DNA of 64,000 nt, taken from the NCBI GenBank assembly GCA_029782215.1, contig JAKOVD010000178.1:62001-126000 (forward strand). The letters run 5' to 3'. The notes under the pieces were generated by a model that did not search any database, was not told where the DNA came from, and saw only the letters and a program-made list of their open reading frames with translations. This stretch comes from Chloroflexota bacterium. GTDB taxonomy: Bacteria > Chloroflexota > Anaerolineae > J102. Positions 63,616 to 64,000 of this stretch are shown here, piece after piece. The position numbers and the translations under genes are program-made. Each line of letters starts with the position of its first letter. The stretch's first letter is position 1.

Positions 63616-64000
63616 GCAGGTGCTGCTCACGCTCGGCAGCAACGTCGAGCGCGCCCGCAATCTGCCTCGTGCCATCGCAGCCCTTGGCGAACGGCCGGAC
63701 TGGCGTCTGCGCGCCGTGAGCCCCTTCTATGAAACGGCTGCCGTGGGCGGCAGCTCGCCGCAGCCTGTGTTCTGGAACGCTGCGGCCTGGATCGAGACGA
63801 GACTCGAACCGGCCCTCTTGCGGCGCGCCCTGCGTGAGTTGGAGGCGGCGCTGGGTCGTGTCCGCACCACCGACAAGTATGCACCCCGCCCGATCGACCT
63901 GGACATCGCCTTCTATGGCGACAGCGTCCTCAGCGTCGACGGCCATGAGATACCCGATCCCGATGTCGCCCGCTTCCCGCACCTGGCGCTCCCCCTGGCC
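63608..64000 (+). CDS. folK: HPPK: hydroxymethyldihydropterin pyrophosphokinase, partial
   Basis: Starts at the ATG at 63608 within folB and runs past the window's right edge (131 residues seen). LLTLGSNVERARNLPRAIAALGE, VSPFYETAAVG and RPIDLDIAFYGD are HPPK signatures; the Asp pair in DLDI binds the two Mg ions. It attaches pyrophosphate to 6-hydroxymethyl-dihydropterin, the step after FolB. Confidence 0.95.
   Translation, partial: MTEQVLLTLGSNVERARNLPRAIAALGERPDWRLRAVSPFYETAAVGGSSPQPVFWNAAAWIETRLEPALLRRALRELEAALGRVRTTDKYAPRPIDLDIAFYGDSVLSVDGHEIPDPDVARFPHLALPLA

Overview
The window is high-GC bacterial DNA and most resembles a member of the Chloroflexota (Anaerolineae or Caldilineae type). 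This rests on surface proteins with long Pro-Thr-Xxx linkers, the gene order of the branched-chain amino acid cluster, DUF2905 and DUF4432 genes, and many short palindromic intergenic repeats. The lineage is an inference from style, not from a marker gene. I saw no rRNA, tRNA, CRISPR array or replication origin.

Positions 1-35,600 hold carbohydrate catabolism. A minus-strand operon (SDR, URO-D-like protein, fucose-isomerase-like protein, URO-D-like protein, AGE-family epimerase) diverges from a plus-strand operon (chimeric DeoR regulator, PfkB-family hexose-phosphate kinase, URO-D-like protein, sorbose-1-phosphate-reductase-like MDR, mannitol-1-phosphate-dehydrogenase-like protein). An accessory island at 11.8-15 kb carries an MNT/HEPN pair, a decayed second copy of that segment, and a HigBA-like toxin-antitoxin pair with candidate operators. 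Next comes an alpha-mannoside locus: two GH38 genes, a second chimeric regulator, a DUF4432 mutarotase-like gene and a sugar ABC transporter (binding protein and two permeases, no ATPase). It is followed by two more URO-D-like genes, a binding protein without a signal peptide, an FGGY kinase, D-lyxose isomerase, a PfkB kinase and a metallophosphatase. The URO-D superfamily genes (five in total) always sit beside sugar enzymes and differ in their metal-ligand residues.

Positions 35,700-41,540 hold a small hypothetical gene, 6-phosphofructokinase, and two minus-strand secreted proteins: a subtilase and a cohesin/dockerin protein. Both have PT-rich linkers and a similar W-L-P C-terminal tail.

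Positions 41,860-52,550 are a branched-chain amino acid operon (ilvB, ilvN, ilvC, leuA, leuC, leuD, a small CxxC protein gene, leuB, cimA). It is preceded by a complete attenuation-type leader: consensus promoter, a 35-codon leader peptide rich in Ile, Val and Leu, a terminator, and an alternative antiterminator stem encoded in the end of the leader peptide gene. ilvD lies apart at 57.5 kb. With CimA, LeuCD and LeuB the cell could make 2-oxobutyrate from pyruvate without threonine.

Positions 52,600-64,000 hold mixed housekeeping genes: a minus-strand run (NTPase, small ORF, DUF1349, VOC, LCMT-like methyltransferase, cupin), then ybaK, GNAT, ilvD, a deoxynucleoside kinase, DUF2905, an ECF-like sigma factor with a soluble zinc-finger protein, and a folate cluster (pteridine-reductase-like SDR, folB, folK) that runs off the window.
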